Position numbers and translations under genes: made by a program. From Nitrospira sp. (GTDB lineage: Bacteria > Nitrospirota > Nitrospiria > Nitrospirales > Nitrospiraceae): a DNA stretch of 64,000 bases. Below are positions 46,903-56,246 of this stretch, one piece after another. Numbering within the stretch: position 1 is the first letter of the stretch; every line of letters begins with the position of its first letter. The DNA is taken from NCBI GenBank assembly GCA_030692565.1, contig JAUYAO010000031.1, positions 62,001 to 126,000 of the forward strand. Direction: 5' to 3'. Below the pieces are notes generated by a model that saw nothing but the letters and a program-made list of their open reading frames with translations, did no database searches and was not told where the DNA came from.

Positions 46903-46931
46903 GCGGGGCGCGGCGAAGCGCCGTGCCCCGC
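46903..46931 (+). terminator. GC-rich hairpin after the repeat-peptide gene
   Basis: GCGGGGCGCGGC (46903-46914) and GCCGTGCCCCGC (46920-46931) form a 12-bp stem with one mismatch and a five-base loop, 10 bases after the stop. No T run follows, so termination is plausible but not assured. Confidence 0.5.
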
Positions 46932-47153
46932 ACCGTATGCCTGCACCGGCACCTCCATAAAGCTCTCGCTCGTCCCCCGCCGACCCGACGGGCATCGACC
47001 AATCGACAAGCCAAAACAGATCACAAATAGTGACTGAGCCATCGGCACCGCAGCGCTCCTCTTGCACGACGAAGTTATGACACGCAGATCTCACGAGCGG
47101 CTTCCGATTCACGGAATCGGCTCCGGGCGCCGCAATCCCGGCGGACTCTGAAT

Positions 47154-47264
47154 TTATCTTCCCGGCCGCTTCACATCCCGGATCGCGCGCCTGATCAGCA
47201 ACACGACCAGCATGAGAAAAATCACTCCTCCGACCAGCACGATCCAATTATGGATAGTCATCAT
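47154..47264 (-). CDS. 36-residue membrane peptide
   Basis: Reads MMTIHNWIVLVGGVIFLMLV then VLLIRRAIRDVKRPGR: one hydrophobic helix (about 7-24) and a basic tail. AAGGGGA lies upstream of the ATG at 47264. It lies 22 bp after the beta-propeller lipoprotein gene on the same strand and probably ends the otsA operon. Similar in plan, not in sequence, to the peptide at 39.2 kb. About 250 bases on its other side hold no further gene. Confidence 0.5.
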   Translation of the reverse strand: MMTIHNWIVLVGGVIFLMLVVLLIRRAIRDVKRPGR

Positions 47265-47286
47265 GCATCCCCTTGGAGGCGCGCGA

Positions 47287-48120
47287 TCAACCAGCCGCCC
47301 GGGAGCCGGCCGGCACCTGCTGAATCGCTCCCGTCTTCAGATCATAGACAAAGACCTGCTTCGCTTGCTCCGGCGTAACCGGCAGCAGGTTGGTGGCAAA
47401 CGACTCGAACCTGACGTAGCGGCCGTCAGCACTGATCGTCGGATTGACGCTGGCGTTGTTGGCCTGAGTCCCGTCGTTGCCGACAGACACCCGGCTGGTT
47501 CGTCCTGTCTGCCGATCATGCACGAACACGTCGATCACTCCGTTGGTGTCGCCCGAGACAAGATTCGAGGCCAAAGACTCGAAGACGACGCAGCGTCCAT
47601 CCGCGCTTAGCTGCGCCGACTGGCTGAAGTTGTTGGCCTGGTTGCCGCTGCTGTCCACCGACGCGCGCGTAGTCAGGTCCGTCATCCGGTCATGGACAAA
47701 GATGTCCCGTTGGCGATTCGTATCGTCACGCACCAGATTCGTCGCTAAAGATTCGAACACCACGACCCGTCCGTCCGGCGTGAGCGCGGGCGAAAAACTC
47801 CCGCCGTTCCCCTGAACTCCGCTGCTGCTGATGGAGACACGCACGGTTTGCTTGGAATCATTGTCGTAGACGAACACATCCGTCACCCCGTTGGTGTCGG
47901 TTGTCGTCAGGTTCGCGGCGCGAGATTCGAAGGCCACATAGCGCCGACGACCCGTGACCGGGACATCCTCCTGTCCGATCGGCCTACCGGCATCTGTTTC
48001 CGCCTGGAGCGCGCGCCCTTCGACCGGGCTTGCTGCAACGGTCTGGACGGGATTGTTCTGATTCCCGCAACCCGCGAGGGCGAGACAGCAGGCGCACAGG
48101 ACCAAAGCCTTAGCCGTCAT
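47287..48120 (-). CDS. PD40/TolB-type beta-propeller lipoprotein
   Basis: A 277-residue lipoprotein with lipobox LAGC (cysteine at residue 18) and four imperfect repeats with FESLATNLVRDDTN-like and DVFVHDRQTG-like segments, each ending with a SADGRxVxFES turn. Such WD40-like propellers (TolB-type) act as protein-binding scaffolds. Its start overlaps the end of otsB by 11 bp, and GGAAGCGGAGC precedes the ATG. Why a propeller is coupled to trehalose synthesis is unknown. Confidence 0.75.
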   Translation of the reverse strand: MTAKALVLCACCLALAGCGNQNNPVQTVAASPVEGRALQAETDAGRPIGQEDVPVTGRRRYVAFESRAANLTTTDTNGVTDVFVYDNDSKQTVRVSISSSGVQGNGGSFSPALTPDGRVVVFESLATNLVRDDTNRQRDIFVHDRMTDLTTRASVDSSGNQANNFSQSAQLSADGRCVVFESLASNLVSGDTNGVIDVFVHDRQTGRTSRVSVGNDGTQANNASVNPTISADGRYVRFESFATNLLPVTPEQAKQVFVYDLKTGAIQQVPAGSRAAG

Positions 48121-48940
48121 GCTCCGCTTCCTTGTGTGGAGTCATCGCCGGTCGATCGGCGTGCTGGCCCTGTTCCGGTGTCCGATCCAGGCGATGGATC
48201 AGAAACCGCAGGACATCTTCGATCTCCCCTTGATGCTTGATGTACAACTTCGCACGGGACCCGGCGTGCTGTCCAACCCGCACACCCATAACCAGCCCCT
48301 CCGTCAGTCCAAACACATCCTCGTCCGTCTCGTCATCTCCGATGAAGAAGAAGCCTGACTGGCGAAGATGCCGCATCAATGCGAGGGCCGCCCCCCCCTT
48401 GCCGCCTTTCCCCGGAGGCAAGAGATTGATCGATTGTTTCCCGATGACCAGACGAGGAGCCGGGCTCAGCTGAGTCAGCAGCGCCAGCACAGCCAGACGG
48501 ACGCGGTCCTGGTCTTCATGTTCCCGATAGTGCAACGTCAGTGAATACCGCTTGTCCTCCACATCAATGCCGAGATCCGCCAACTGCGGCGCCAGCTCCC
48601 CCTTGATCGCCGCTCTCCACCCGGCACAGATCCCATCGGCCCACAGGAGCGTCACCGATGGCGTCAACGGACTTTCCAACCCGTGGTTGCCGATCAGATA
48701 CGGAACGGCCCCGTTCACTCTCGGGGCCAGGTCGCTGAGCGCCCGTCCCGAGATCACGGCACAGGGAGCGCGCTTGGCCAGCTCCACCAGCCATTCATGG
48801 ATCGAGCGGGTGAGTTTGACCGACTCACGATCCGGAGAAATCTTGGCCAGCGTCCCGTCAAAATCGAAGGCGTAGAGCATCGGCCCGCCGGCGAGGGCTC
48901 TCATCGCTTCCCGTCCCTCAGGCGAGAGCAAATATATCAT
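48110..48940 (-). CDS. otsB: Trehalose-6-phosphate phosphatase
   Basis: A 276-residue HAD-family phosphatase. Its motif I FDFDGTL (D26, D28) and motif IV GDDETDEDVF are typical of trehalose-phosphatases. It removes phosphate from trehalose 6-phosphate in the cytoplasm. The ATG overlaps the otsA stop by 4 bp and the C-terminus overlaps the lipoprotein start. Together with otsA it forms the OtsAB trehalose pathway, an osmotic and desiccation response. Confidence 0.93.
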   Translation of the reverse strand: MIYLLSPEGREAMRALAGGPMLYAFDFDGTLAKISPDRESVKLTRSIHEWLVELAKRAPCAVISGRALSDLAPRVNGAVPYLIGNHGLESPLTPSVTLLWADGICAGWRAAIKGELAPQLADLGIDVEDKRYSLTLHYREHEDQDRVRLAVLALLTQLSPAPRLVIGKQSINLLPPGKGGKGGAALALMRHLRQSGFFFIGDDETDEDVFGLTEGLVMGVRVGQHAGSRAKLYIKHQGEIEDVLRFLIHRLDRTPEQGQHADRPAMTPHKEAEHDG

Positions 48941-51186
48941 GCCTGTCCTCCTGTGATCGTCCGCACATCCCTGGCCCCAGTCTGGCGCACGATGCGGGCG
49001 CGTTGCCGCATGCGGGCGGCATCCATCAGCATCCGGCCGGCCCAGCGGTACACGTTAAACTCCTGGACGATCCCGCGCATGCTGCGCATCCGCGCCCGCT
49101 GTTCGGTCGGCGCCATGGTGAGCGCCAGATGCATGGCCGCCGCGCATTGATCGATATTGTACGGATTGATGAGCACCGCTTCAGGCAGCTCCGTCGCCGC
49201 CCCGGTGAATTGGCTGAGAATCAGCACGCCCTGCTCGTCGTCGCGCGCGGCGACGAATTCCTTCGCGACGAGATTCATGCCGTCATGAAGACTGCTGACG
49301 ATGCAGAAGTCCGCGCCTCGGTAATAGACGCTGACATCCTGCGGCTCGTGATGCTCGATCCGCACTTGAATGGGGCAATAGCCTTCCCGGCCGAATCGCG
49401 CGTTGATGCGTTCCGCCGACGCCAGCACATTCCGGCTGAACTGTTGATACTCCTCGATTTTCGATCGGCTCGGGGCGGCAATCTGGACAAACGAAAAACG
49501 ACCGATCCATTCCGGCTGCAGTTCCAGTAGTCGTTCCACCGCGAGGAACCGCTCGAGGATGCCTTTGGTATAGTCGAGCCGCTCGACGCCGACGCCGACG
49601 CGATGGGTGTGTGGAAGCGTATTCAACGTGCGAATGCGGGTTTTGCACTCGGAGACCGGCGGCAGCTGCGCCATCTGCTGCCCGGGCCATGCGATAGAGA
49701 TCGGGTAAGGATTTACGGCCGTCATTTTCCCTTGATAAGAAATAGTGGAGCTGTCGCGGTCGATTCTCGTTTCGAGTGACCGGTCCACCGTCTCGATGAA
49801 GTTGCTGCAATGAAAGCGCGTGTGAAATCCGAGAATGCTGCTCCCCAGGAGCCCTTCAAGAATGTCCCGATACCAGGGACAGATGGCATAGCGCTCCGGG
49901 TTGGGCCAGGGAATGTGCCAGAAGGTGATGATCGTCGCGTTCGGCAAATGGTCGCGCACCATTTTCGGCACCAGCGCGAGGTGATAATCCTGGACGAGCA
50001 CGACCGGATTATCGGTCTTGGCCTCCTCAATGATGGCCAGGGCGAACCGCTCATTGATCTCTTTGTAATGCTGCCAGTCAGAAGAACGAAAGACTGGCCG
50101 GACGTGAGCCAGGTGGCAGAGCGGCCAGAGGCCTTCGTTGGCAAATCCATAGTAATAGCCGGCCTCTTCTTCCGCTGACATCCAGATCCGTCTGATTTCG
50201 TATTCGGGATGGTCCGGCGGTACGCGGACATGGCCCCGCGCATCAACGACCTCCCGATCGGCGGTCCCGCTGCCGTGCGCGATCCACACCCCGGAACAGG
50301 CGCGCATGACCGGCTCCAGCGCGGTGACCACCCCGCTGGCCGGCACCTGCACTTCGAGCTGCTGATCGTGCCAATTGTGAATATAGGGTTCACGGTTAGA
50401 GACGATGAGCACTTCGTCGCCCGCGAGGTGGTCGTGGAGAATGGTCTTCAGTGTGGCAGGTGTCCAGCTCATCTGGCTTTCGTCCCGCATGCGTTTGTCC
50501 GCCTCGAGATCGTGTATGAGGGCGCGAAGATCCTGGGCGACCGGATGCATGTCGGCGCCGGGCTTCGGCTCTCCGATCAAGGCGACCAAGCCTTCCCCCC
50601 GAAGCATCGACCGCACACCTGCGATCCATCCCCGCCAACTCAGATGCGCGACCAGAACCGTCACCAGTGAGATCACGCCGCCGATGACGGCGAAGAGATA
50701 AAAGAGATACCATTTGGTGTCGCTGCTACGCCGCTCGATCCAGCTCATGTCGTGGACGAGCATGAGGCGCCCCCAGTCCCTGCCGTTCCCTTCGATGCCC
50801 ACGGCGGCGACATGAACAGCCCCCTGGGAGAGACGCAGGAGGGCCGTCTGACCTGCTTTGAGCGTACTCGCACCATCACAGGATATCGAGTCGGGGTACG
50901 TGAGAGTCTTGTAGATCAATTTGCCGTCACGGTCGCAAAATCCGACGGCGTACAGCCGTTCGTCCTGAATGATCCGATGGAAGTAGTTCAGCAGCTTGGT
51001 CTTCGACTCTGTCGCCAGAAGATCGACCAGAGGACTTTCGACCATGCGGCCGATCAGGGCCGACCGGATTTCGAGATCCCGCACGAACCATTTGAGCGTC
51101 AACGTATCGACAAGAGGAATAACGGCATAAGCCAGACCCGCCAGCACCAGGGCCAGCGGCAACAGGAATCGCAGCGATAACCGCAT
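48937..51186 (-). CDS. otsA: Trehalose-6-phosphate synthase (GT20) with N-terminal membrane sensor-like domain
   Basis: A 749-residue protein: a helix at 5-27, a periplasmic domain of about 130 residues (30-157), a second helix (about 159-181), then a cytoplasmic linker and the GT20 synthase domain (about 255-725). Core motifs are [32 protein letters not shown] and [14 protein letters not shown]. coli OtsA is 474 residues, so about 245 extra residues form the membrane and periplasmic part. It makes trehalose 6-phosphate from UDP- or GDP/ADP-glucose and glucose 6-phosphate. It is translationally coupled to otsB. Confidence 0.93.
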   Translation of the reverse strand: MRLSLRFLLPLALVLAGLAYAVIPLVDTLTLKWFVRDLEIRSALIGRMVESPLVDLLATESKTKLLNYFHRIIQDERLYAVGFCDRDGKLIYKTLTYPDSISCDGASTLKAGQTALLRLSQGAVHVAAVGIEGNGRDWGRLMLVHDMSWIERRSSDTKWYLFYLFAVIGGVISLVTVLVAHLSWRGWIAGVRSMLRGEGLVALIGEPKPGADMHPVAQDLRALIHDLEADKRMRDESQMSWTPATLKTILHDHLAGDEVLIVSNREPYIHNWHDQQLEVQVPASGVVTALEPVMRACSGVWIAHGSGTADREVVDARGHVRVPPDHPEYEIRRIWMSAEEEAGYYYGFANEGLWPLCHLAHVRPVFRSSDWQHYKEINERFALAIIEEAKTDNPVVLVQDYHLALVPKMVRDHLPNATIITFWHIPWPNPERYAICPWYRDILEGLLGSSILGFHTRFHCSNFIETVDRSLETRIDRDSSTISYQGKMTAVNPYPISIAWPGQQMAQLPPVSECKTRIRTLNTLPHTHRVGVGVERLDYTKGILERFLAVERLLELQPEWIGRFSFVQIAAPSRSKIEEYQQFSRNVLASAERINARFGREGYCPIQVRIEHHEPQDVSVYYRGADFCIVSSLHDGMNLVAKEFVAARDDEQGVLILSQFTGAATELPEAVLINPYNIDQCAAAMHLALTMAPTEQRARMRSMRGIVQEFNVYRWAGRMLMDAARMRQRARIVRQTGARDVRTITGGQA

Positions 51187-51234
51187 CGTTCACCTCTCGT
51201 TTACATCGGACAGCAAATCGCCTATGGTGAAGGC

Positions 51235-53019
51235 ATGTATCCCTACGGCCTTGTCGGCAATTGCCAAACCTCGGCGCTGATCGGCTTGAACGGCAGCGTG
51301 GAATGGATGTGCGCGCCCCGCCCGGACAGTCCTCCGGTCTTCGGCCGGCTGCTGGATCCGGACGGCGGGCATTTTTCGATCTCGAGCCCCCTCGCGCCCT
51401 CCGGCCTCAGGTCCGAGCAGCGCTATCTGCCGAACACGAACATTCTGATCACCACCGTCACGTTGCCGAACGGCGACGCCTTCCGGATCACCGACTTCTG
51501 TCCGCGTTTCGAACAATACGGCCGTATCTACCGGCCGTCGGCCCTGTTCCGGATGGTCGAACCGCTCCAGGGCACTCCGGCGATCCGGGTCAACTGCTGT
51601 CCGGTTTCCGGCTGGGAGAAGACTCCGGTGCAACCCGTGCGAGGCAGCAACCACCTCCGCTACGAGATTCGCGGTGACGTCCTCCGGCTGCTGACCAACA
51701 TGCCGCTGACCTACCTCTGCGAAGAGATCCCGATGGCGCTGACACAGAAATTCTATTTCGCCATGACCTGGGGACTCGGCATCGAAGACGATCTCATCAA
51801 GGTCACGCACGACTTTCTGGAGCAGACCGCCCGCTATTGGCGCATCTGGGTGAAGAACTGTTCGGTGCCGCTGCTGCACCAACAGGAAGTCATCCGCTCG
51901 GCCCTGGCGCTCAAGCTGCACTGTTTCGAAGACACGGGAGCCATCCTGGCGGCCCTCACGACGAGCCTTCCGGAACAGCCGGGCGGACAGCGCAACTGGG
52001 ATTACCGGTTTTGCTGGCTGCGCGATGCCTATTTTGCGCTCACGGCATTTCATAACCTGGGCCATTTCGAAGAGATGGAAGCCTTCCTGAAATTCCTGCT
52101 GAACATTGCGCATACGCATGAACATTCCCGCGACCGGCTACGGCCGGTGTACACGCTCAGCCAAGGATTGCCGCTTCCCGAGACGGAGCATCCGAATTGG
52201 TCCGGCTACCAGAACAGCCGACCGGTGCGCAGCTACAATCAGGCCGCGGAGCACGTGCAGAACGACGCCTACGCCGAAATGATCCTGACCTTCACGCCGA
52301 TCTTCTTCGACGAACGGTATGTCGATTTGCGCACGCGAGATCTCGATGCCCTGCTGGCGCATCTGGCGAAACTGTGCGTCCGCAGTATCGGCCAGCCGGA
52401 TGCCGGTCTCTGGGAGATTCGCAACGGCTGGCAGGAGCATTCCTTCACGAATCTGCTGTGCTGGGCCGGACTCGAACGATTGGAACGGATCAAACAGGCC
52501 GGGCATCTCCCCTCCGTCTCGACCGGCCTCACGGCCGGACGCATCCAGGCGGAAGACGCCTTGCTCCGCGCCGTCCGCGAGGGAGCCGTTCGGAACGGTC
52601 CCACCGACCCCAGTTTCGACGCCGCGCTGGCCCAGCTGCCCATCCTCGGCTACCCGAATCGCCCCCTGTGCGAGTCGACGGTCACCCACATCACCCGCGA
52701 GCTGTCGCTCCGCATCGGAGGCGAGGATACCGGCTTCTTCTACCGCTATGTGCGGAACGACGACTTCGGAAAGCCGGAGGGTGCCTTCGTCATCTGCTCG
52801 TTCTGGATCGCCCAGGCCCTCGCTCGCCTGGGATGCGTGGACGAAGCACGGACGATCCTCGACCGCGTACTGACGGCGTCCAATCATGTCGGGCTGTTTT
52901 CCGAACACTTCATTCCCTCCACAAACACCCAGTGCGGAAACTTTCCCCAGGCCTACTCCCACGTCGGCCTCATCAATGCCGCGTTCGCCGTCAGTCCTCC
53001 CTGGAGCGATGTGCTCTGA
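51235..53019 (+). CDS. GH15 glycoside hydrolase, copy 2
   Basis: A 594-residue GH15-type protein with YGLVGNCQTSALIGLNGSVE at the start, the catalytic-barrel segment RNWDYRFCWLRDAYF (253-267) and GNFPQAYSHVGLINAA at the end. No signal peptide. It diverges from otsA with 48 bp between start codons, so the two share a promoter region. As GH15 members include trehalases and glucoamylases, it may balance trehalose or glycogen. Few other plus-strand genes interrupt the minus-strand run of the middle of the window. Confidence 0.88.
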   Translation: MYPYGLVGNCQTSALIGLNGSVEWMCAPRPDSPPVFGRLLDPDGGHFSISSPLAPSGLRSEQRYLPNTNILITTVTLPNGDAFRITDFCPRFEQYGRIYRPSALFRMVEPLQGTPAIRVNCCPVSGWEKTPVQPVRGSNHLRYEIRGDVLRLLTNMPLTYLCEEIPMALTQKFYFAMTWGLGIEDDLIKVTHDFLEQTARYWRIWVKNCSVPLLHQQEVIRSALALKLHCFEDTGAILAALTTSLPEQPGGQRNWDYRFCWLRDAYFALTAFHNLGHFEEMEAFLKFLLNIAHTHEHSRDRLRPVYTLSQGLPLPETEHPNWSGYQNSRPVRSYNQAAEHVQNDAYAEMILTFTPIFFDERYVDLRTRDLDALLAHLAKLCVRSIGQPDAGLWEIRNGWQEHSFTNLLCWAGLERLERIKQAGHLPSVSTGLTAGRIQAEDALLRAVREGAVRNGPTDPSFDAALAQLPILGYPNRPLCESTVTHITRELSLRIGGEDTGFFYRYVRNDDFGKPEGAFVICSFWIAQALARLGCVDEARTILDRVLTASNHVGLFSEHFIPSTNTQCGNFPQAYSHVGLINAAFAVSPPWSDVL

Positions 53020-53048
53020 GCGAAGGAGGTTTCTTTACTTGCAACTCA

Positions 53049-53459
53049 TTACCCGCCACTCTCCACGCGAATGGTTGCTGTCGGAGTAATACGCCCTCGT
53101 GGATTATCCGGCTCTAGCCAGACGTTGTACTTCAAGTCTCCACGACGGACGAAGCAGAGACTGACCGATTCGCCGGGCGGAATCGTGACCAGGTCGTTAA
53201 TCTGCCCAAAGAGTGTTGTGATGCCATGATCACATCCCACTTCATCAAGCAGTCTCATCGTCAGAAATCCCAACCGAATCGGGTTCGAGCGGAGATTGGT
53301 CCAACGTACCTCTTCCCCAGGGACGGCGTAGAGAAGGCTCGGCGTCACCTCGTCTGTGACTTCGACTGTACGGACCTGTGCCTTAATATCGGGCACGGAG
53401 GGGTGGCTGCAGGCTGTGACGATGCCCACCAGCACCAGACAAGACCAGATCATTCGCAT
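53049..53459 (-). CDS. Cupredoxin-like lipoprotein, copy 2
   Basis: A 136-residue lipoprotein with lipobox VTAC (cysteine about residue 17) and a mature domain AVPGEEVRWTNLRSNPIRLG and SVSLCFVRRGDLKYNVWL. It parallels the lipoprotein at 40.3 kb in cysteine position, length and strand order, so the two are paralogues. No complete copper site is evident. The stop is 30 bp from the convergent GH15 gene. Function unknown. Confidence 0.7.
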   Translation of the reverse strand: MRMIWSCLVLVGIVTACSHPSVPDIKAQVRTVEVTDEVTPSLLYAVPGEEVRWTNLRSNPIRLGFLTMRLLDEVGCDHGITTLFGQINDLVTIPPGESVSLCFVRRGDLKYNVWLEPDNPRGRITPTATIRVESGG

Positions 53460-53657
53460 CTTCTTTCCTTCTTTCAGTTTGAAAATAACGGCGCAGGACG
53501 CTTTGACTTTCCATCAACACCACGCGCCTGCCTGTCGCAAACGCGTACCCTGCCCAGCACGTCAAAGATGTGAACAGCCGACAAACTGAGCCAGAGAGGT
53601 CAGAGCTCTCCGAACTACGACTCAAAATGAGGGGGCCGTGGAAAAACCAGAAGAACG
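53460..53657. other. Intergenic stretch without a gene
   Basis: About 200 bases upstream of the lipoprotein start with no convincing frame. The promoter of the minus-strand lipoprotein is likely here. Base composition is less GC-rich than the neighbouring genes. Confidence 0.35.
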
Positions 53658-53948
53658 CTAAAGTACGGGAGGGTGAAAGAACACGGAGGGTAACAGTGAT
53701 ACATGTAGAGGAGACGCGACATCAGCGACTTGAAGGAATTCAACGGAGGGATCCAGACGAAGAGACATTGAGGGAACGGAAAACCCTTCCAGAACCGACG
53801 CCCCTAGCGTATCGATAGTAAGCAAAGGGCTCAGAAGTGTCACGGGAACTCCCAGCATCTGCATAATTACGCAGACACAGAGAAACAGGACGATCCCGAG
53901 CATAGGGCCTTGACTGCCTGGATGAGCAAAACGGATCGCAAATAGCAT
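53658..53948 (-). CDS. Small membrane/exported hypothetical protein near the metal-efflux locus
   Basis: About 96 residues: one hydrophobic region (MLGIVLFLCVCVIMQMLGVP) followed by VTLLSPLLTIDTLGASVLEG and a proline-rich C-terminus ending FHPPVL. The open frame extends further upstream, but the upstream part is arginine-rich and unlike protein. The ATG at 53948 has no strong ribosome site. I vaguely associate short proteins with such endings with metal-efflux loci, but no family is assigned. It might be an overlapping spurious frame. Confidence 0.4.
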   Translation of the reverse strand: MLFAIRFAHPGSQGPMLGIVLFLCVCVIMQMLGVPVTLLSPLLTIDTLGASVLEGFSVPSMSLRLDPSVEFLQVADVASPLHVSLLPSVFFHPPVL

Positions 53949-54128
53949 ATGGGCAAAAGATACTCTTTCGTGAACGGCCTGACAAGGCAATCTTTTCAAT
54001 TCCCATCGCTGTTGTGCCTGACAGCTTAGATTCAAGGACCATCTCACAAGGCCAATAGGTTTGGGGTACTTCGCAGATTGGTCAGTCGGACTGTGTCGAA
54101 CTCGATGACGCCAGTTTGCCGAACGAGG

Positions 54129-54359
54129 ATGACTGAATCTCTCAGAACCAGGGGCGTGCCACCGGAGCAGATCCCACTCTTTTTCGGGAAGTACTTCGCG
54201 TTTCTGAAAAGCGAACTGGGCGTCGACATCTACGGGAATCAAACCATGATGCTGCTCTACAACATCGATCCGGCGCGAGTCGCCGATTCGGTCACCCCCG
54301 TTCCACTGGCCAAGATAGTGGACCTGTTCGCGTCAGCCGACCGAATGATTGTGTATTAG
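54129..54359 (+). CDS. Hypothetical protein, possibly truncated
   Basis: About 76 residues: RGVPPEQIPLFFGKYFAFLK, then SELGVDIYGNQTMMLLYNID, then a soluble end ADSVTPVPLAKIVDLFASAD. It looks like a genuine folded protein but lacks a good start: ATGs at 54105 and 54129 have poorly placed ribosome sites, so the N-terminus may be missing. It precedes the exported protein and the efflux genes on the same strand. I do not recognise the family. Confidence 0.45.
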   Translation: MTESLRTRGVPPEQIPLFFGKYFAFLKSELGVDIYGNQTMMLLYNIDPARVADSVTPVPLAKIVDLFASADRMIVY

Positions 54360-54404
54360 GAACACCGTGTTGACGCCCGAAATAGAGGGGAATAGACTGA
54401 CGCT

Positions 54405-54776
54405 ATGCATGTACGTTTTCATCGTCCCCATGTAGTTCTCGCCTGCACGCTCATCGTGCTCTTTTTCGCGTTGAGCTTTAATGCCTATGCCTGTCTCCTG
54501 CCGGTGAATGGGGCCACGGCCGCTGCCATGGGCAATGGCTGTTCGACTCCGGATGAGCAACCGGTCTATCAGTTCTGCGATGCGTTTAAGACGCTCGGTG
54601 TGCAGTCGGCCGATAAGCTCCATGTCAGCAGTGACTGCCAGCCGATCTGTTCTGACGATACCGCCTCGTTAGCGCTACTGGTCATCGTGACCTCACAAAG
54701 CAGCCGCTTGTCCGATCATCCCATGGTCGGTCCGCCTCAGGATCTCCTGCTCAAGATCTCCGTGCTTCGCATCTGA
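54405..54776 (+). CDS. Exported cysteine-containing protein of the metal-efflux locus
   Basis: A 123-residue protein with a signal or anchor helix (about 10-29, VVLACTLIVLFFALSFNAYA) and a mature domain with CLLPVNGATAAAMGNGCSTP, then QFCDAF and SSDCQPICSDD. A second hydrophobic run, SLALLVIVTS, lies near the end. The five cysteines suggest disulfides or metal binding. It lies just upstream of TolC-CusB-CusA and probably belongs to the same operon. I do not recognise the family. Confidence 0.6.
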   Translation: MHVRFHRPHVVLACTLIVLFFALSFNAYACLLPVNGATAAAMGNGCSTPDEQPVYQFCDAFKTLGVQSADKLHVSSDCQPICSDDTASLALLVIVTSQSSRLSDHPMVGPPQDLLLKISVLRI

Positions 54777-54932
54777 TCTCCCCGGCCCATACCTCGTAAT
54801 CGGTCCATTGCAATAATCTGTGCTGCACGATGCTCGGTTTCGGCGTCCGGCCTGCCGTCTCATTCTTTTGGGCGCGTACGACCAGAGCAGAGATTGGGCA
54901 TCGAGCGTGGGGGAACTCTGGGAGGTCTTGCT

Positions 54933-56222
54933 ATGAGACAGAATAGACGACGTCAATGTGTGGCTATCGCGTCAGTGCTGATGATGGTGTTCAGCAGCGG
55001 ACTGTCGAGGGCCCACAGCCCCGACTCTGCACCACGCAATCGTTTGGTGTTACCGGAATTGATCCAGGAGGTCCTGGCCAAGAATCCCGAGCTGCTGGCG
55101 GCGCGCAAGCAATGGGAAGCGGCCACGACTCGGAGTACGCAGGTGCGGTCGCTGGAGGACCCGACGCTGTCAGTCCAGTTGTGGAATATCCCGCAGACCT
55201 TCAATGTCACGCAGGCGCAGAACACGATCTTCGGGCTCTCGCAGAGTTTCCCGTTCCCCGGCAAACTCGCGCTCAAAGGCGACGTGGCGAGTCGTGCGGC
55301 CGAGATGACCGAGCAAGCGGTCCGTGCGAAGGAACGGGAGTTGGTCGCTCGCCTAAAACAGACCTACTACGATCTGTTTCTCACGCACAAGGCGATCCAG
55401 ATTCATCAGGAACACGTCGCCCTGCTCGGACAGTTCGTCGAAAGTACGACTGCAAAGTTCCGGACGGGCAAGGGAAGCCAAGCCGATGTCCTCAAAGCCC
55501 AGGTCGAGTTGTCGCTGTTGTTTCAGCAACTGCCCGTCCTGGAACAGCGCCGCGAGACGGCCGAAGCGATGCTGAACACGCTGCTGGATCGGGATCCCAC
55601 CTCATCCTTGGACCTTCCTCAAGAGCCGTCTCAGATCCCGCTCGACAACACCCTCGACGATCTCCACCGGCTCGCGCTCACCGACCGGCCGGAGCTCAAG
55701 GTCGCCGAACTGGCCGTGCAACGGAACGAGCAGTCCCTCACGCTGGCCCAGCGGCAGTACTACCCGGATTTTCAAGTGGCGTTTCAGCGCTTCCAGAATT
55801 TTCAGACCAACGACGGGTTCGGCGCTTACGTAGCGATGAGTATCCCCTTCGCGTTCTGGACCAAACCGAAGTATGACGCCAGCGTACAGGAAGCTGCGGC
55901 CGCGGTGTCGACCGCTCGGGCACAGCACCATACCGTAGAAAACCTGACTCGTTTTCAGATCAAAGACCTTCTGGCCAGGCTTCGGGCGACCGACCAGACA
56001 GCCACGTTGTACCGCACCACCATCTTGCCCCAGGCCGAGCAAAGCCTGGAAGCCGCGCGTGTCGGGTATCGGACGGGCAAAGCAGGGTTTCTAGATCTGA
56101 TCGAGACCCAGCGGGCGTGGCGAGGATTTCAGCTTGAGTACGTCAAGACCCTCGTAGATCGACAGCATCGACTGGCTGAACTTGAGCAGGTCGTTGGGGT
56201 CGATCTCGATCGTCAGCACTAA
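54933..56222 (+). CDS. TolC-family outer-membrane efflux protein (CzcC/CusC-type)
   Basis: A 429-residue protein with a signal peptide (ending about SRAHS) and the two TolC/OEP repeats. Segments such as LRQVRSLEDPTLSVQLWNIP, with PFPGKLALKGDVA in the first repeat, are typical of the CzcC branch. The ATG at 54933 has GGGAGG eight bases upstream. It is the outer-membrane exit duct of the tripartite heavy-metal efflux system encoded with the next two genes, with 24 bp to the adaptor gene. Confidence 0.88.
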   Translation: MRQNRRRQCVAIASVLMMVFSSGLSRAHSPDSAPRNRLVLPELIQEVLAKNPELLAARKQWEAATTRSTQVRSLEDPTLSVQLWNIPQTFNVTQAQNTIFGLSQSFPFPGKLALKGDVASRAAEMTEQAVRAKERELVARLKQTYYDLFLTHKAIQIHQEHVALLGQFVESTTAKFRTGKGSQADVLKAQVELSLLFQQLPVLEQRRETAEAMLNTLLDRDPTSSLDLPQEPSQIPLDNTLDDLHRLALTDRPELKVAELAVQRNEQSLTLAQRQYYPDFQVAFQRFQNFQTNDGFGAYVAMSIPFAFWTKPKYDASVQEAAAAVSTARAQHHTVENLTRFQIKDLLARLRATDQTATLYRTTILPQAEQSLEAARVGYRTGKAGFLDLIETQRAWRGFQLEYVKTLVDRQHRLAELEQVVGVDLDRQH

Positions 56223-56246
56223 TTCGGACTCAAAGGAGAACTCCTC

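Noticed and set aside
51190-52125. 311-codon minus-strand frame
   Set aside because: It is antisense to the GH15 gene, which has a good start and strong motifs. No ribosome site or domain supports the frame.
53949-54242. Upstream part of the 194-codon minus-strand frame
   Set aside because: It starts at TTG and is arginine- and tryptophan-rich, unlike a real protein; only the hydrophobic C-terminal part is kept as a candidate.
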